64,000 nucleotides of DNA. Origin: Beroe forskalii. Lineage: Eukaryota > Ctenophora > Nuda > Beroida > Beroidae. Shown one piece after another: positions 39,501-46,806 of the stretch (the first letter of the stretch is position 1; each line of letters begins with the position of its first letter). Position numbers and translations under genes: made by a program. The DNA lies in assembly GCA_011033025.1 (NCBI GenBank), contig WFMF01000261.1:180697-244696 (forward strand), read 5' to 3'. The notes under the pieces were generated by a model. It had not been told where the DNA came from. It saw only the letters and a program-made list of their open reading frames with translations, and made no database searches.

Positions 39501-42500
39501 TGCCCGCTCATTTAATTTTCCTAGAGCAATGAAATTCCAAGTAAAACTTGTGTTATTTAGATAAAATTCTGCCTATTTGTTGTACCCATAGTGCACCGCC
39601 ACGGACGGGCTGCGATTAAAATTCATATCACTCATTTTATTCGTGTTATTTCAGTATTTCGATCAATAATCTCTTCAAGGTAACGTTGAAATGGAGCGTG
39701 AGTGGCTGCGAAACCCAAACAATTTCCAATTGTTTTTGGCTATCCATATCACTGTTTTTTGGCATAGTAATTATCCGCTTTAAAGCTATAAATCGAGAAA
39801 TTGAGAGATTCAACACAGATATTCGTAACAGTTGAGTTTTTCCCTCTATAAAAGAATGAAATGTTGAATCACGCTTCTACCTCATTAAATTTTTGAGATT
39901 TAAGCGATAATAACTTAAATTGGTCAATTATCTCATTAAGCAGGAGACCACCGATACTCAAACTAATCTCACTAAACGTATCTTAGACAGCAGGGAATCT
40001 ATGCCACTGGAATCACGCTTAAATCTCATTCACATTTTGAGATATGAGCGATAATCAAGTTTTCATCAGCCAATTGTATATTGTATAATTATCTAATTAA
40101 GCGGGCGACTACCGATACTCAAACTAATCCTACAAAACGTATTATAGGCCGTACTGAATAATGCCGTTAAAATCACGCTTCTATCTCTTTTGCTTTTTGT
40201 GATATAACCGATAAGTACTTTAATTGACCAATTATCCAATTAAGCGGGAGACCACCGATACTAAAACAGATCCTACTAAACGTATTATAGGCCGTATTAA
40301 ATAATGCCGGTTGAATCATGCTTCTATCTCTTTTATTTTTTGAGATATAAGCGATAATTACTTTAATTGGTCAATTATCTAATTAAGCGGGAGACCACCG
40401 ATACTCAAACAGATCCTACTAAACGTAATATAGGTCGTAGTGAATAATGCCGTTGAAATCACGCTTCTATCTCTTTCACTTTTTGAGATATAACCGATAA
40501 TTACTTTAATTGACCAATTATCCAATTAAGCGGGAGATCACCGATACTCAAACTAATCCTAATAAACGTATTATAAGCCGTAGTGAATAATGCCGTTAAA
40601 ATCACGCTTTTATCTCTTTCACTTTTTGGGATATAGCCGATAATTACTTTAATTGGCCAATTAACCAATTAAGGAACTGCCAGAAGAATTCATCATAATA
40701 TAATCCAGTACTTGCACAGCATCCTTAAGTTTTATATGCCGTTACAATTATCATTCTATCTTTCGTGGTTCCCGAGATATAGCCGATAATTACTTTAATT
40801 GGCCAATTAACCAATTAAAGAATTTGCGAAAATATTTCTTACATAAAGTATTGCGCGCGTATCATTCTGAATTTTTATATACCGTTGAGATTATGATTCT
40901 ATCTTTTGTATTTCCCGAAATATGGCCGATAATTACTTTAATTGGCCAATTAACCAATTAAGGAACTGTCACAAGAATTCATTATATAATCCAGTACTTG
41001 CACAGCATTCTTAAGTTCTATATGCCGTTACAATTATCATTCTATCTTTCGTGGTTCTCGAGATATAGCCGATAATTACTTTAATTGGCCAATTATCCAA
41101 TTAAGGAATTGGCTTAAAAAATTTTTATACGGCCTAGTGCACACACACCATTCTGAAGTTTCATACGCCGTTGAGATTGTGATGCTATCTTTTATGGTTT
41201 TCGAGAACACTCAGCTATAAAAAATGTCGTCCCGTGCCGTGCCGTCCATAGTACAAATTTTTGGAAATTTGGCTTTTTTAAATAATTTATTTTGAGAAAA
41301 CGACGCGACCGATTTTCATGAAATTTTCAGGGTTTGTTATTCATGTCATGGACTACGCCTGTACAAATTTTCATGACCAACAGATTAAATTAACATGAGT
41401 AAAACGCGACTCGAAAATCGCGATTTTCGCGAATCACTATATTTTTATATAATGGGCGCTGGCAAACATATTTTTCAATACTTGAAAAACGGTTCCGCTA
41501 CCACTTTTAGCACTTCATGCTGGTACTATATTGGCTTGTTTTGAGTGTCTGGCCTGTTCGGATGCCCTCGGTGTTTTTTTTCCGTGGCTGCGGGCGCTTG
41601 CCAGCGCCCTGATGTGGCAGGCGTTTGCAATTTCAAGTAGGCAATTTCAAGTATGAAATTATTTTTCAATCGTGTTGCAAAAACTTTATAATAAATCAGA
41701 AAAATAATGAGAAATTTTGTCGGCCATCCTGAGGGGCGTGGGTGGCCACGCCCTTTTTTTCGCAAAAATTAAACTTTCGAATTTTTTCAAAATTCCTTCG
41801 CCATCGAGTTGCTTATGATGAATAAAAATTTTGAGAATTTTGTCCGAATTATTGGGTCACCCTGAGGGGCGTGGGGGGCCACGCCCTTTTTCTCACAAAA
41901 ATTAAACTTTCGAATTTTTTCAAAATTCCTCCGACATTGAGTTGCTTATGATGAATAAAAATTTTGAGAATTTTGTCCGAATTATTGGGTCACTCTGAGG
42001 AGCGTGGGAGGCCACGCCCTTTTTTTCGCAAAAATTAAACTTTCGATTTTTTTCAAAATTCCTTCGCCATCAAGTTGCTTATGATGAATAAAAGTTTTCA
42101 TAATTTTGTCCGAATTATTGGGTCACCCTAAGGGGCGTGGGAGGCCATGCCCTTTTTTTCACAAAAAATAGATTTTCGAATTTTTCCAAAATTCCTTCGC
42201 TATGGAGTTGCTTATGATGAGTTAAGGTTTTGAGAATATTGTCGGCAATATTGGGTTACCGTTGGGGGCGTGGGAAGCTTTTTTTCGCAGAAATTAAAGT
42301 TTCGAATTTCCCCTCCAAACTCGCACGGTCAAATCACTGTCAAAGGGACATGTGGCCGTTAGCTCATGCGGCTGCCATCATTCGCCGTCCGTAGGACGGG
42401 AACCGACTAGTTATGTATAATTCAAGCAAGAATATGAGAATATGTAGTGTTATTGGCTTGTCTAGTATTTGAGCTATTGTAAAAAGTGCAGCTACTGTAT

Positions 42501-43958
42501 CCTTTAGTGTGAAATCTGCGGTCTGTCACCCCTGTGTTCATTTCTAACACCTCTCCCTCCTATAGTAAGGTCACGTTTTGAAAAACACCATAGTACAATG
42601 CCAAAATGGTTTTATTATCAACTGTAGTTCCACTTTTTTGGCACTGTAGTTGCACTTTTTCAAAAGTGTAACTGTTTTAGCGTGCATAATGGGTATAAAG
42701 GAGCACTGCGTAAACCTCCTTACAAGTTGCATAATATTTTATAATCAAAACTTTGAAATAACTTTAACAAAGATACCTTGTAAGCATCTGGCAATGCGTT
42801 GGACGTGCACTCCGCATACTGCAATGTCGACGTTTTGTACATTTTATGCAGCATTTCAGGGTATCCTTTGTCATCAGAGGGTTGAATTAATTTTTGATTG
42901 ATTTCGTAAAAGTATATTAACTTTTGGGCATCTCTGACAATCTTCATCAATGCATTTGACATAGGAATAAGCTTGCTACAGTCATTGTTAGTTGCCTCCA
43001 TATAAATTTGAAGAAGGGGCATCTGGTCAACTAAGTCAGATGTACCAAAGAAAAGGCGAATAACATTATTTAAACCACTACCCAAATCACCTCCATCCCC
43101 AATTCCCTCTAATAAATCTTCTGTGAGTGCCATAATTTCTGAGGGCATCCCAAGGTTAGTATCAACAAGATTCATTTGAATTCTCAAATTCTCATACTTT
43201 TGCATCAAGTAGTCAACTTTGCTTTCAAACTGCATTATTTCAGAAATCAGGGAATTCCATGTTAAGGCTCCTTCGATAATATCTATGTTACTTGCTACTG
43301 CATCCATTCTACCTTCCATTCGTGCAAATCCAGATTCAATTGCCTGAAGCTCATCCGATTTCCCTGCAGGCATGAATAAGGTCACTACGTCAAGGACTGG
43401 ACCCACAAATTCCAATGTACTCACAACTTTTTTCAGATTATTGAGTACTTTTTTTAAATCCTCCTTCGAGCTGCTATGAGTATGTTTCTTTACCTTCACT
43501 ACAGTTTTCTCAATTGGTTCTACTATACTTGTAGCACCAGAAGTTTCCTCTATCAATTCCTTCTTGTCATCATCAGACATTTCTTCGTCCTCCTCCTCCT
43601 CCTCTTCTTCTGCTTCGTCTAGTACTTCAGGTGCCGTCATCACAGCATCTGAACCATCTTCAGAATAACTCCACATGTCATTATCTTGCTCATAGTCCTC
43701 TGCTTCATATTCACATATTGTACTGTTTTCTCTACCAGCATTACTAACCTGAGTGCCTGGATCCATACCACATGCTTCAATAGACCCTGCTGATATGATG
43801 TCCAGCATGTCCCGTGTTTCCTTCCAGGGATCGATTTCGGGGTAACAGGAAGGATACAACTCATCCCCAATTTCTTCACATGGATTGGCTACGGCTGAGG
43901 TAACTAAAAGGAATGCTAATATTTGGGGAAAATACTCCCCCTTCTTGTATCTCGTCAT
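15168..43958 (-). CDS. Gene B: secreted multidomain protein (sushi/EGF/laminin-EGF/TSP1), SE-cephalotoxin-like, 8-exon model
   Basis: Proposed join on the minus strand: 43958-42777, 36417-34554, 33592-33454, 33322-33242, 32182-32041, 29865-29495, 18617-18536, 15515-15168. Every junction has GT and AG and the phases agree (0,1,2,2,0,2,0), giving 1402 codons and a stop. Modules by residue: signal peptide 1-24; acidic linker about 78-138; helical region with VPGMFD and DGCTDTYTE motifs; EGF-like about 589-617; two sushi-like about 908-972 and 976-1030; calcium-binding EGFs (DIDEC, DINEC) about 1031-1074 and 1076-1125; laminin-type EGFs about 1125-1230; TSP1 start (WSSWSSW) about 1238; a VMO-I-like C-terminus. 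No membrane segment is apparent, so it should be secreted. The helical block plus EGF/TSP1 order resembles the SE-cephalotoxin-like family, which includes a cuttlefish salivary toxin; toxicity of this protein is not shown. Exons 7 and 8 are less certain than 1-6. Confidence 0.7.
15539..16196. repeat. Fold-back element with minisatellite arms, copy 1
   Basis: The ends are ATGAAAGTATACCTATGACC and its near complement GGTATACTTTCAT. Next to each end lies an array of about 15-bp units, CTGACCCCCTACTGA on the left (15556-15760) and the reverse complement on the right (16083-16178). Inside these are unique inverted arms (15761-15832 against 16010-16083). It starts 24 bp upstream of B exon 8, within the preceding intron. 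Confidence 0.8.
16316..17195. repeat. Fold-back element F1 family, copy 2
   Basis: The outer arms include TTTTTGCTGTTTTTGATAGA near 16340 and TCTGGAACATCAAAAAACCG near 17180, with further inverted blocks toward the centre. No ORF. Confidence 0.6.
17200..17955. repeat. Fold-back element F1 family, copy 3 (highly symmetrical)
   Basis: Arms of about 350 bp are reverse complements around a centre near 17570. GATAGAGGAGCATCATAGCT at about 17272 mirrors AGCTATGATGCTCCTCTATC at about 17862. The outer ends are CCCCCTAAAGGGGGCAGGGG and GCCCCCTTAAAG. A fragment of the same family lies at 51660-51830. Confidence 0.8.
18536..18617 (-). CDS. Candidate gene B exon 7 (short internal exon)
   Basis: 82 nt on the minus strand between ATATTTCAG|G and ACTCAG|GTAAAG, both strong splice sites. 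Only one frame is open; it reads a basic/hydrophobic segment starting EVKRFFIELRNHKY. Its first base completes the codon left by exon 6 (phase 2) and it leaves in phase 0, matching the next candidate exon at 15515. It has no cysteines, so it does not look like a standard TSP1 continuation. Assignment to gene B is inferred from strand, position and phase only; it could belong to an unrelated gene or be chance. Confidence 0.45.
18640..20080. other. Gene B intron sequence, nothing firm
   Basis: AT-rich non-coding DNA. It includes a plus-strand 68-codon frame at 19797-20003 with no recognisable domain or splice context, not annotated as a gene. The preceding stretch 17960-18530 holds an imperfect hairpin around TAGGTAGTTAATTAG at 18108-18165. 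Confidence 0.35.
20088..20735. repeat. Fold-back element with minisatellite arms, copy 2
   Basis: It starts ATGAAAGTATACCAATGACC, has a left array of GACCCCCTACTGACC units (20105-20190) and a longer right array of GGGGTCAGTAGGGGTTCACC units (20520-20735). Unique inner inverted arms run 20195-20330 against 20390-20516. The right terminal sequence is missing and the array runs straight into the next repeat. Confidence 0.78.
20736..20915. repeat. Palindrome cluster of GAGCTTGCGAG units, copy 1
   Basis: Tandem small palindromes, each of the form TGCACGAGCTTGCGAGTGCA, with a right terminal GGTAATTTACACACCCAAGT. The same cluster at 56253-56425 has both ends as inverted repeats and one unit fewer. 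Here the left end is cut by the minisatellite array. Confidence 0.8.
20920..21722. repeat. Dispersed repeat R3, contiguous copy
   Basis: The left part (20920-21155) matches 56430-56670. The right part (21165-21722, beginning GTGTATGTATATGTACTTTG) matches 63386-63950. Here the two halves adjoin. No ORF. Confidence 0.75.
21728..22786. repeat. Inverted-repeat element with TAATACCACAT ends
   Basis: Left end CTATAGGTCGAAGGAGTAAC followed by CTAATACCACAT; the right end is the inverted ATGTGGTATTAGGTACTCCT. Inner inverted blocks are built on ACCTTATTACAGGAAATTA. No transposase is seen. Confidence 0.65.
23145..23390. repeat. Direct duplication of about 120 bp
   Basis: GTAGGCAACTCACGTCATAA and CATAACATGGGGTTATAGGA each occur twice in the same order, offset by about 125 bp. 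Short AGTAATTCAACAG-like repeats follow at 23755-23930. Confidence 0.65.
24135..24789. repeat. Inverted-repeat element with GGCTTCGCCTCG motifs
   Basis: Ends TAACTCCTCCAGTGGTATTG and the inverted CAATATCCCTTCTAGGGAGT. Repeated CTCGGCTTCGCCTCGTG and complementary ACGAGGCGAAGC blocks lie inside. A similar but degraded sequence is at 34130-34300. Confidence 0.55.
24796..24956. mobile_element. Small MITE with TTA target duplication
   Basis: 161 bp with inverted ends GGGATCGTTCACATATTACG and the complementary CGTAATATGTGAACGATCCC, flanked on both sides by TTA (24793-24795 and 24957-24959). A three-base TTA duplication suggests the PIF/Harbinger group. Confidence 0.7.
25174..26980. mobile_element. 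Inverted-repeat element with CACATATTACGTCA ends
   Basis: Left end AGGGACCTGTCACATATTAC, right end the inverted GTAATATGTGACAGCTCCCT. The termini resemble those of the MITE at 24796. It carries the decayed retrotransposon fragment 25365-26008. No clear target duplication. Confidence 0.6.
25365..26008 (+). pseudogene. Decayed non-LTR retrotransposon ORF2, C-terminal end (CR1/L2-like)
   Basis: Conceptual reading in shifting frames shows the usual order for the end of a CR1/L2/Jockey-type reverse transcriptase ORF. It has KNLGFYFD, then SMIDYCNSSY with LHKLQKIR, an ELHFLP-like block, KYLSDLL-like and RIWNSLPYSLRSIPDISEFK, and a final LKTHYFELAF before a stop. Several stops and frame changes interrupt it, so it is inactive. 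Only the end of the element is present. Confidence 0.7.
26994..27170. repeat. Dispersed repeat R4, copy 1
   Basis: GTGCAGCTACTGTATCCTT and GGTCTGTCACCCC are shared with 42428-42598 in the same orientation. Confidence 0.75.
27709..29040. mobile_element. Fold-back element with TA target site (Tc1/mariner-type ends)
   Basis: Long inverted arms of roughly 500 bp with ends CCGGGTGTGCCAAAAAAA and TTTTTTTGGCACACCCGG, flanked on both sides by TA. No transposase is present. A second fold-back with its own minisatellite sits in the middle (28275-28592). Confidence 0.75.
28275..28592. repeat. Nested fold-back with GACCTGCATTAGACTGGCGC minisatellite
   Basis: The ends GGCATAGATCCGTTCGCCAC and its near complement enclose about 240 bp of 13- and 26-bp units alternating GGCGCTAGACCTGCATTA-like blocks. 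CACTTTGTCCAGGCGC and GCGCCTGGACAAAGTG face each other. Confidence 0.72.
29041..29490. other. Gene B intron, short inverted motifs
   Basis: Contains the palindrome ACCGTGGTACGTACCACGGT at about 29105-29124, related TACCGCAGTACT motifs, and facing GGGTTTTT/AAAAACCC tracts. No exon. Confidence 0.4.
29495..29865 (-). CDS. Gene B exon 6: laminin-type EGF modules and start of TSP1
   Basis: 371 nt from CCTACAG|GTG (phase 0) to AGAAC|GTGAGA (phase 2). Cysteine- and glycine-rich sequence follows the laminin EGF pattern (CLCLDRVTGSDCSICEEGY, then CQQCDCDTNG onwards, CDECKPTYSNFPLC). It then passes through an acidic linker into GWSSWSSW and KCGASGTRT, the tryptophan repeat and first cysteine of a thrombospondin type 1 repeat. 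The frame stops just after the proposed donor, so a further exon is required. Confidence 0.87.
30040..30351 (+). mobile_element. Helitron-like element, array 1 unit 1
   Basis: Starts TCTCTGATATAATTTCGC after an A and ends with the hairpin CAGGCTTAACGGGCTTG and CTAC before T. Lies in the intron between B exons 5 and 6. Confidence 0.6.
30352..30388 (+). mobile_element. Helitron-like element, array 1 unit 2 (mini copy)
   Basis: 37 bp: TCTTACTTATAC then directly the 3' hairpin GGGCCCAACAGGCC and CTAG, followed by T. Both ends are kept and the middle deleted. Confidence 0.55.
30389..30709 (+). mobile_element. Helitron-like element, array 1 unit 3
   Basis: Starts TCTTACTTAAAAAATCGC immediately after CTAG of unit 2 and ends GCAGGCCCAACGGGCCTGC then TAG, followed by T. 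The body has the CATTTCGGTTTAAAGCTGTT and GATGCGGTAAAAAGTATT blocks. Confidence 0.62.
30710..30989 (+). mobile_element. Helitron-like element, array 1 unit 4
   Basis: Begins TTTTACTAAGTCGC directly after the CTAG of unit 3 (first base T, second T instead of C) and ends with the hairpin GGCCCAACAGGCC and CTAG, followed by T. Confidence 0.6.
30990..31260 (+). mobile_element. Helitron-like element, array 1 unit 5 (3' end broken)
   Basis: Starts TCTTTCTTATAAAATCG after CTAG and runs to GTGAGCTGTGTTTTTGC, where the sequence leaves the family. A separate 3' end with hairpin and CTAG lies at 31690-31844. Confidence 0.55.
31690..31844 (+). mobile_element. Helitron-like 3' fragment
   Basis: Contains CGAGGTGGTGCGAAGCACCG and ends GGCCCAACGGCCCTGCTAG before T. 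The 31260-31690 interval contains two CTTTCGCCTGCGGCGGGCT-like phrases and no exon. Confidence 0.5.
32041..32182 (-). CDS. Gene B exon 5: second calcium-binding EGF and start of laminin-type EGF
   Basis: 142 nt, acceptor ATTGCAG|G and donor AGTCAG|GTCATT. It supplies the C8C8C1C13C part of the second calcium-binding EGF (CWNIHGSYNCSC core) and then CHCDRSGTMSQ, the opening of a laminin-type EGF. That module continues exactly in exon 6 (VCDSEGSCLC). The donor GTCATT is not ideal, but the join restores the laminin EGF cysteine pattern, which a donor earlier in the exon (GATAG|GTCTGG) would not. Confidence 0.8.
32639..33195. repeat. Near-perfect 271-bp inverted repeat in a gene B intron
   Basis: Left arm 32639-32909, right arm 32925-33195, loop of 15 bp. 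Only a few mismatches are visible. It lies between B exons 4 and 5 and ends 47 bp from exon 4. Transcribed, it would form a very long hairpin. Confidence 0.9.
33242..33322 (-). CDS. Gene B exon 4: EGF1 end / EGF2 start
   Basis: 81 nt between TTTGCAG|G and ACAGCAG|GTACTT. The first base completes a Gly codon. It closes the first calcium-binding EGF (YRVNGESNTGKC) and opens the second with EDINEC. Entry and exit are both phase 2. The frame is intact here, unlike the homologous exon in copy A. Confidence 0.83.
33454..33592 (-). CDS. Gene B exon 3: end of sushi module and first calcium-binding EGF
   Basis: 139 nt, entered in phase 1 (ATTATCAG|AA) and left in phase 2 (GACGG|GTAAAT). It encodes a WTPARQLDIDEC segment and then cysteines spaced C5C6C8C1C, the start of a calcium-binding EGF with the DIDEC calcium motif and the APGSFTC core. 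The module is finished in exon 4. The matching exon in copy A (7130-7262) has the same phases, which makes the boundaries firm. Confidence 0.85.
33760..34500. other. Gene B intron 2, degraded repeat sequence
   Basis: Contains paired phrases such as GCACATTCCCAGCCATGCTC (near-duplicate at about 33968 and 34000) and CTCAGCTTTGC/TTCGCCTCG-type motifs related to 24135-24789. No exon. Confidence 0.4.
34554..36417 (-). CDS. Gene B exon 2: helical region, EGF-like and sushi-like modules
   Basis: 621 codons plus one base. The acceptor is TTTCAG|GAT in phase 0 and the donor CCAG|GTAGTA in phase 1. The early part contains HGWHL and an EGF-like C-x-C-x8-C ending (CICHIGYGGDDC). The middle is predicted helical or coiled (VPGMFDMQDEI and following). 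The end carries two cysteine-rich segments that read as sushi/CCP modules (SCPEFSRADLLGGGC onwards, and KCTNEDKIYDVGEIIPI onwards). The last sushi is completed in exon 3 by a W-T-P stretch, which supports the phase-1 junction. Intron 1 upstream is about 6.4 kb and full of repeats. Confidence 0.85.
36601..37336. repeat. Dispersed repeat R2, copy 2
   Basis: Reverse complement of 5811-6528, ending GACAAGT/TCGTGAGACTAC. Located in gene B intron 1. Confidence 0.8.
37390..41220. repeat. Giant fold-back with satellite arms in gene B intron 1
   Basis: The ends are inverted: GAGTGTTCTCGAGAACCATA near 37400 and TATGGTTTTCGAGAACACTC near 41195. Each arm is an array of roughly 140-bp units keyed by TTAATTGGCCAATTAAAG and ATAACTCAAAAAGTAAAAAT (about 37493-38290, and in reverse about 39880-41110, roughly nine units). 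Smaller fold-backs occupy the centre (38320-39750). Confidence 0.8.
38320..39750. repeat. Two adjacent fold-backs with GGATAGCCAAAAACAATT ends
   Basis: The first (about 38325-38992) and second (39012-39748) share the terminal GGATAGCCAAAAACAATTG, then GTTTGGGTTGCGCAGCCACT, and an inner GTCCGTGGCGGTG block. An AT microsatellite lies between them at 38993-39011. They sit at the centre of the 37390-41220 fold-back. Confidence 0.8.
41725..42300. repeat. Tandem repeat of 133 bp, about 4 copies
   Basis: The phrase CCACGCCCTTTTT recurs at 41746, 41879 and 42013, with a variant (CCATGCCCTTTTT) at 42146. Each is followed by AAATTAAACTTTCGAATTTT-like sequence and GTTGCTTATGATGAATAAA. It is still in gene B intron 1. 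Confidence 0.82.
42428..42598. repeat. Dispersed repeat R4, copy 2
   Basis: Matches 26994-27170, same orientation. It ends about 180 bp from the donor of gene B exon 1. Confidence 0.75.
42777..43958 (-). CDS. Gene B exon 1: signal peptide, acidic linker, helical domain
   Basis: 394 codons ending in phase 0 at the donor CAAG|GTATCT. The frame stays open 25 codons further upstream, but the Met at 43958 is preferred because it is followed at once by a basic segment and a hydrophobic stretch (ILAFLLVTSAVA), a typical signal peptide. Next come a cysteine-containing segment with RDMLDIISAGS, an EEDEE-rich run, and a helical part with KSDELQAIESGF. The middle (DMWSYSEDGSDAVMTAPEVLD and onwards) is almost the same in copy A exon 1; the flanks differ more. 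The 5' end lies about 110 bp from a snapback repeat at 44071, so the promoter is probably inside or next to that element. Confidence 0.85.
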
Positions 43959-44070
43959 CTTTTGATATACCAGCCGGCAGCTATGATGAACTGAAATAGA
44001 GCCTTGGGGCGTCCTAGAGTTGAATAGGGGCATAAGTATAAAGAGGGTACCGTCTAAGGGAGTAAGGGGC

Positions 44071-45076
44071 GCTTAAGGGGGGGGGGTTCAACCCAAATTT
44101 TTTGGAAAACACGTTTCTGAGATAATGGTTGACCCAAAAGGTACACCACGTGGGCCAACTTTTTGCCCGGTTTGGTACCCCCAGACCCACTGGCGCCGCC
44201 GTGGCGCCATGCCCAAATATGGGCCTAAAATGGGCATATTTTTTCAAAAGCGACTTGGACGAGATCTGAGGTGTGCAATCGATAGATAATGGTCCCCTGA
44301 GTTACCATAAAAAATTTGAAGTCGATATCTCAAAAAATGGCCGAGTTATGGCCGAAAAACGTATGCCCAAAATTTTATTGGTCCTCGGACCAAAAATCCC
44401 CGGGGATTTTTGGTCCGAGGACCAAAAAATTTTTTTGGGGGCCTAACTCAAAATTTCGATCAATAACATAAGTGCGAAATTAAGTTTCAAAGCGATTCTG
44501 AAAATTTCGTGCAAAAATATTAAAAAATGGCAGAGGAGTAGCGAAAAATGTAAAGTCGATTTTCGCAAAACCGCAAACCGAGAAAATGGCGATTTTGTGG
44601 TTTTTTAGAGGTTTTTTGGACCTCAAATGGCCATTTTAGTGGCAATCAACCCCATACTTGCAGAGAATGCATAAACCAATGCTATCTATCGAATAAAGTT
44701 GGTTTCATTCAAAAATATTGATATTTGGCCAAGTTATGGGCCAAAATAAGCTTGCGCGACGCACGTATGCCCATATATGGGCATACGTTTTTCGGCCATA
44801 ACTCGGCCATTTTTTGAGATATCGACTTCAAATTTTTATGGTAACTCAGGGGACCATTATCTATCGATTGCACACCTCAGATCTCGTCCAAGTCGCTTTT
44901 GAAAAAATATGCCCATTTTAGGCCCATATTTGGGCATGGCGCCACGGCGGCGCCAGTGGGTCTGGGGGTACCAAACCCGGCCAACAAGTTGGCCCACATG
45001 GTGTACCTTTTGGGTCAACCATTATCTCAGAAACGTGTTTTCCAAAAAATTTGGGTTGAACCCCCCCCCCCTTAAG
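44071..45076. repeat. Full-length snapback element upstream of gene B
   Basis: The arms face each other: start CTTAAGGGGGGGGGGTTCAA, end TTGAACCCCCCCCCCCTTAAG, each including the GGCGCCGCCGTGGCGCC motif. The centre holds a GGTCCTCGGACCAAAAATCC inverted motif. Relatives are at 2600-3056 and 7443-8176. Confidence 0.82.
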
Positions 45077-45456
45077 GCAGTTGTTTATTCATTAACTAGT
45101 GTACTCGGGGGATATCAGTGAGTAAGTGCACAGACCTTATGCCCACTTACTCACGTGGTGGTCGTGCTCCAAAATTCACGAATGCAGTTACTCACATTGC
45201 AGTTACTCACAGGGAATTCTTGGAAAAAGGGTGGTGTCCCAAGGTCATGGTGAATATCACTTACTCATTTGTGAGTAAGTGCAGCAAAACTGCAATATAT
45301 GTAGCTTTGTTGGGATGTAAATTTAGGTATTTCAAAGCATTTCGATTCTCAAAATTGAAGTCAGAACTTATTATAGAATTATATCTAGAACTATATCTAG
45401 CCAGTTCATTTAGATATTGATTACACGATTACACCATATCATACATACATATTAAG

Positions 45457-45743
45457 ATATTTTCCCAAAACCAAAAAGGATTTGGTTGTGATGGTCCGCG
45501 GCTGTTTTAAGGCGTTCTTTACTGTAAAACCCATGATATGAGAAAGAACGCGACGGTTAAAACTGCTGCAACGTCACAATATTATACAGCATTCACGTAA
45601 GTTTAATGCATCAAAAGAAAGTGCCGTTGCGGCAGTTTTAACCGTCGCGTTCTTTCTCATATCATGGGTTTTACAGTAAAGAACGCCTTAAAACAGCCGC
45701 GGACCATCACAACCAAATCCTTTTTGGTTTTGGGAAAAATATC
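45457..45743. repeat. Near-perfect inverted repeat, arms about 118 bp
   Basis: GGTCCGCGGCTGTTTTAAGG on the left faces CCTTAAAACAGCCGCGGACC on the right; loop about 48 bp. Inside the 4.1-kb element. Confidence 0.88.
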
Positions 45744-46806
45744 ACCCTTTTCTGTGCCCAGATATTGAAATTTGGCGTCAAATCGCGCGTAAAAATTCGC
45801 GTTACCTAGTATTACTGATGACGTCACAATTACGTCATAAAATTAGATAAGCTATCTGAGACCCATTCATTAACACAATTGGGACTATGACCGACAACAT
45901 ATCCAAAGATGAAGTTCTGGGGTTGTCCCGTTCTCTCTCCACTAGCTTCACAGGTTTTGCCATTTTTTGGGTTTTTTTCGTGTCAAAGTGTTTTAAACAG
46001 TCGCGTATGTCTCAGGGATGCTGGGGAGCTTAGAACTTTTCAACCACATTTTTAAAAAGTACATTAAATTTACTTTCCACGCTAGGAGGAGCATTTTTTC
46101 CTATCTCGAGTCCTTCATACCGAAAAGTTGCGCTGAAAAACGCCTATTTTTGGGAAAATCGACATTTGAAATTCTTAGTTTTGTGACGTCATTATGAGGT
46201 CATTATCGTGACGTAAAATAGTTTTTAAGGGCATTTTTCGCAAGTTCTATCCTTCTACTTTCCAACGCTGGGTCGATGAGCTCTGTATCTTTTACCGTTC
46301 CCGAGATATGGCCGTTTAAATAGGGTATACTTTTGCACTAAAAGCGTCATCTCTCGTATATGTATCAGCGTCGTAACCCTTTTAACAAGAACACCCTCAA
46401 TTTTGGCGATTTCAAGTAGTTATAACTCAGCCATTTCTGAACGAATTGATCTCAATTTTAAAATCCGTGCGCGCGCACAGCGAAGGCACGGAAACTCAAT
46501 TTTCAATTGATTTGATCGTCGGGAACGTACCGTAAAAATTTTTGAAATTCGGCGAATCCATGAAAACATATAGTTGGGGGCTGGCAAGCGCAGCGATGCG
46601 TACGCATCGCGTGTGCGATTTCAGTGCGAATAAGTTGTCATAACTTGGGCATCTTTTATCCAATCGATCTGAAATTTTGACAGTTGCACCTTTGACCCTC
46701 AAACATGCAACGTATCGATTTTGGTGGAAATCCAATAACGGAAAACTGCCCAAATTTCTTCGTGAAATGTGGGGAAATACATGAGATTTCTCTCGTTAGA
46801 ATCGCC

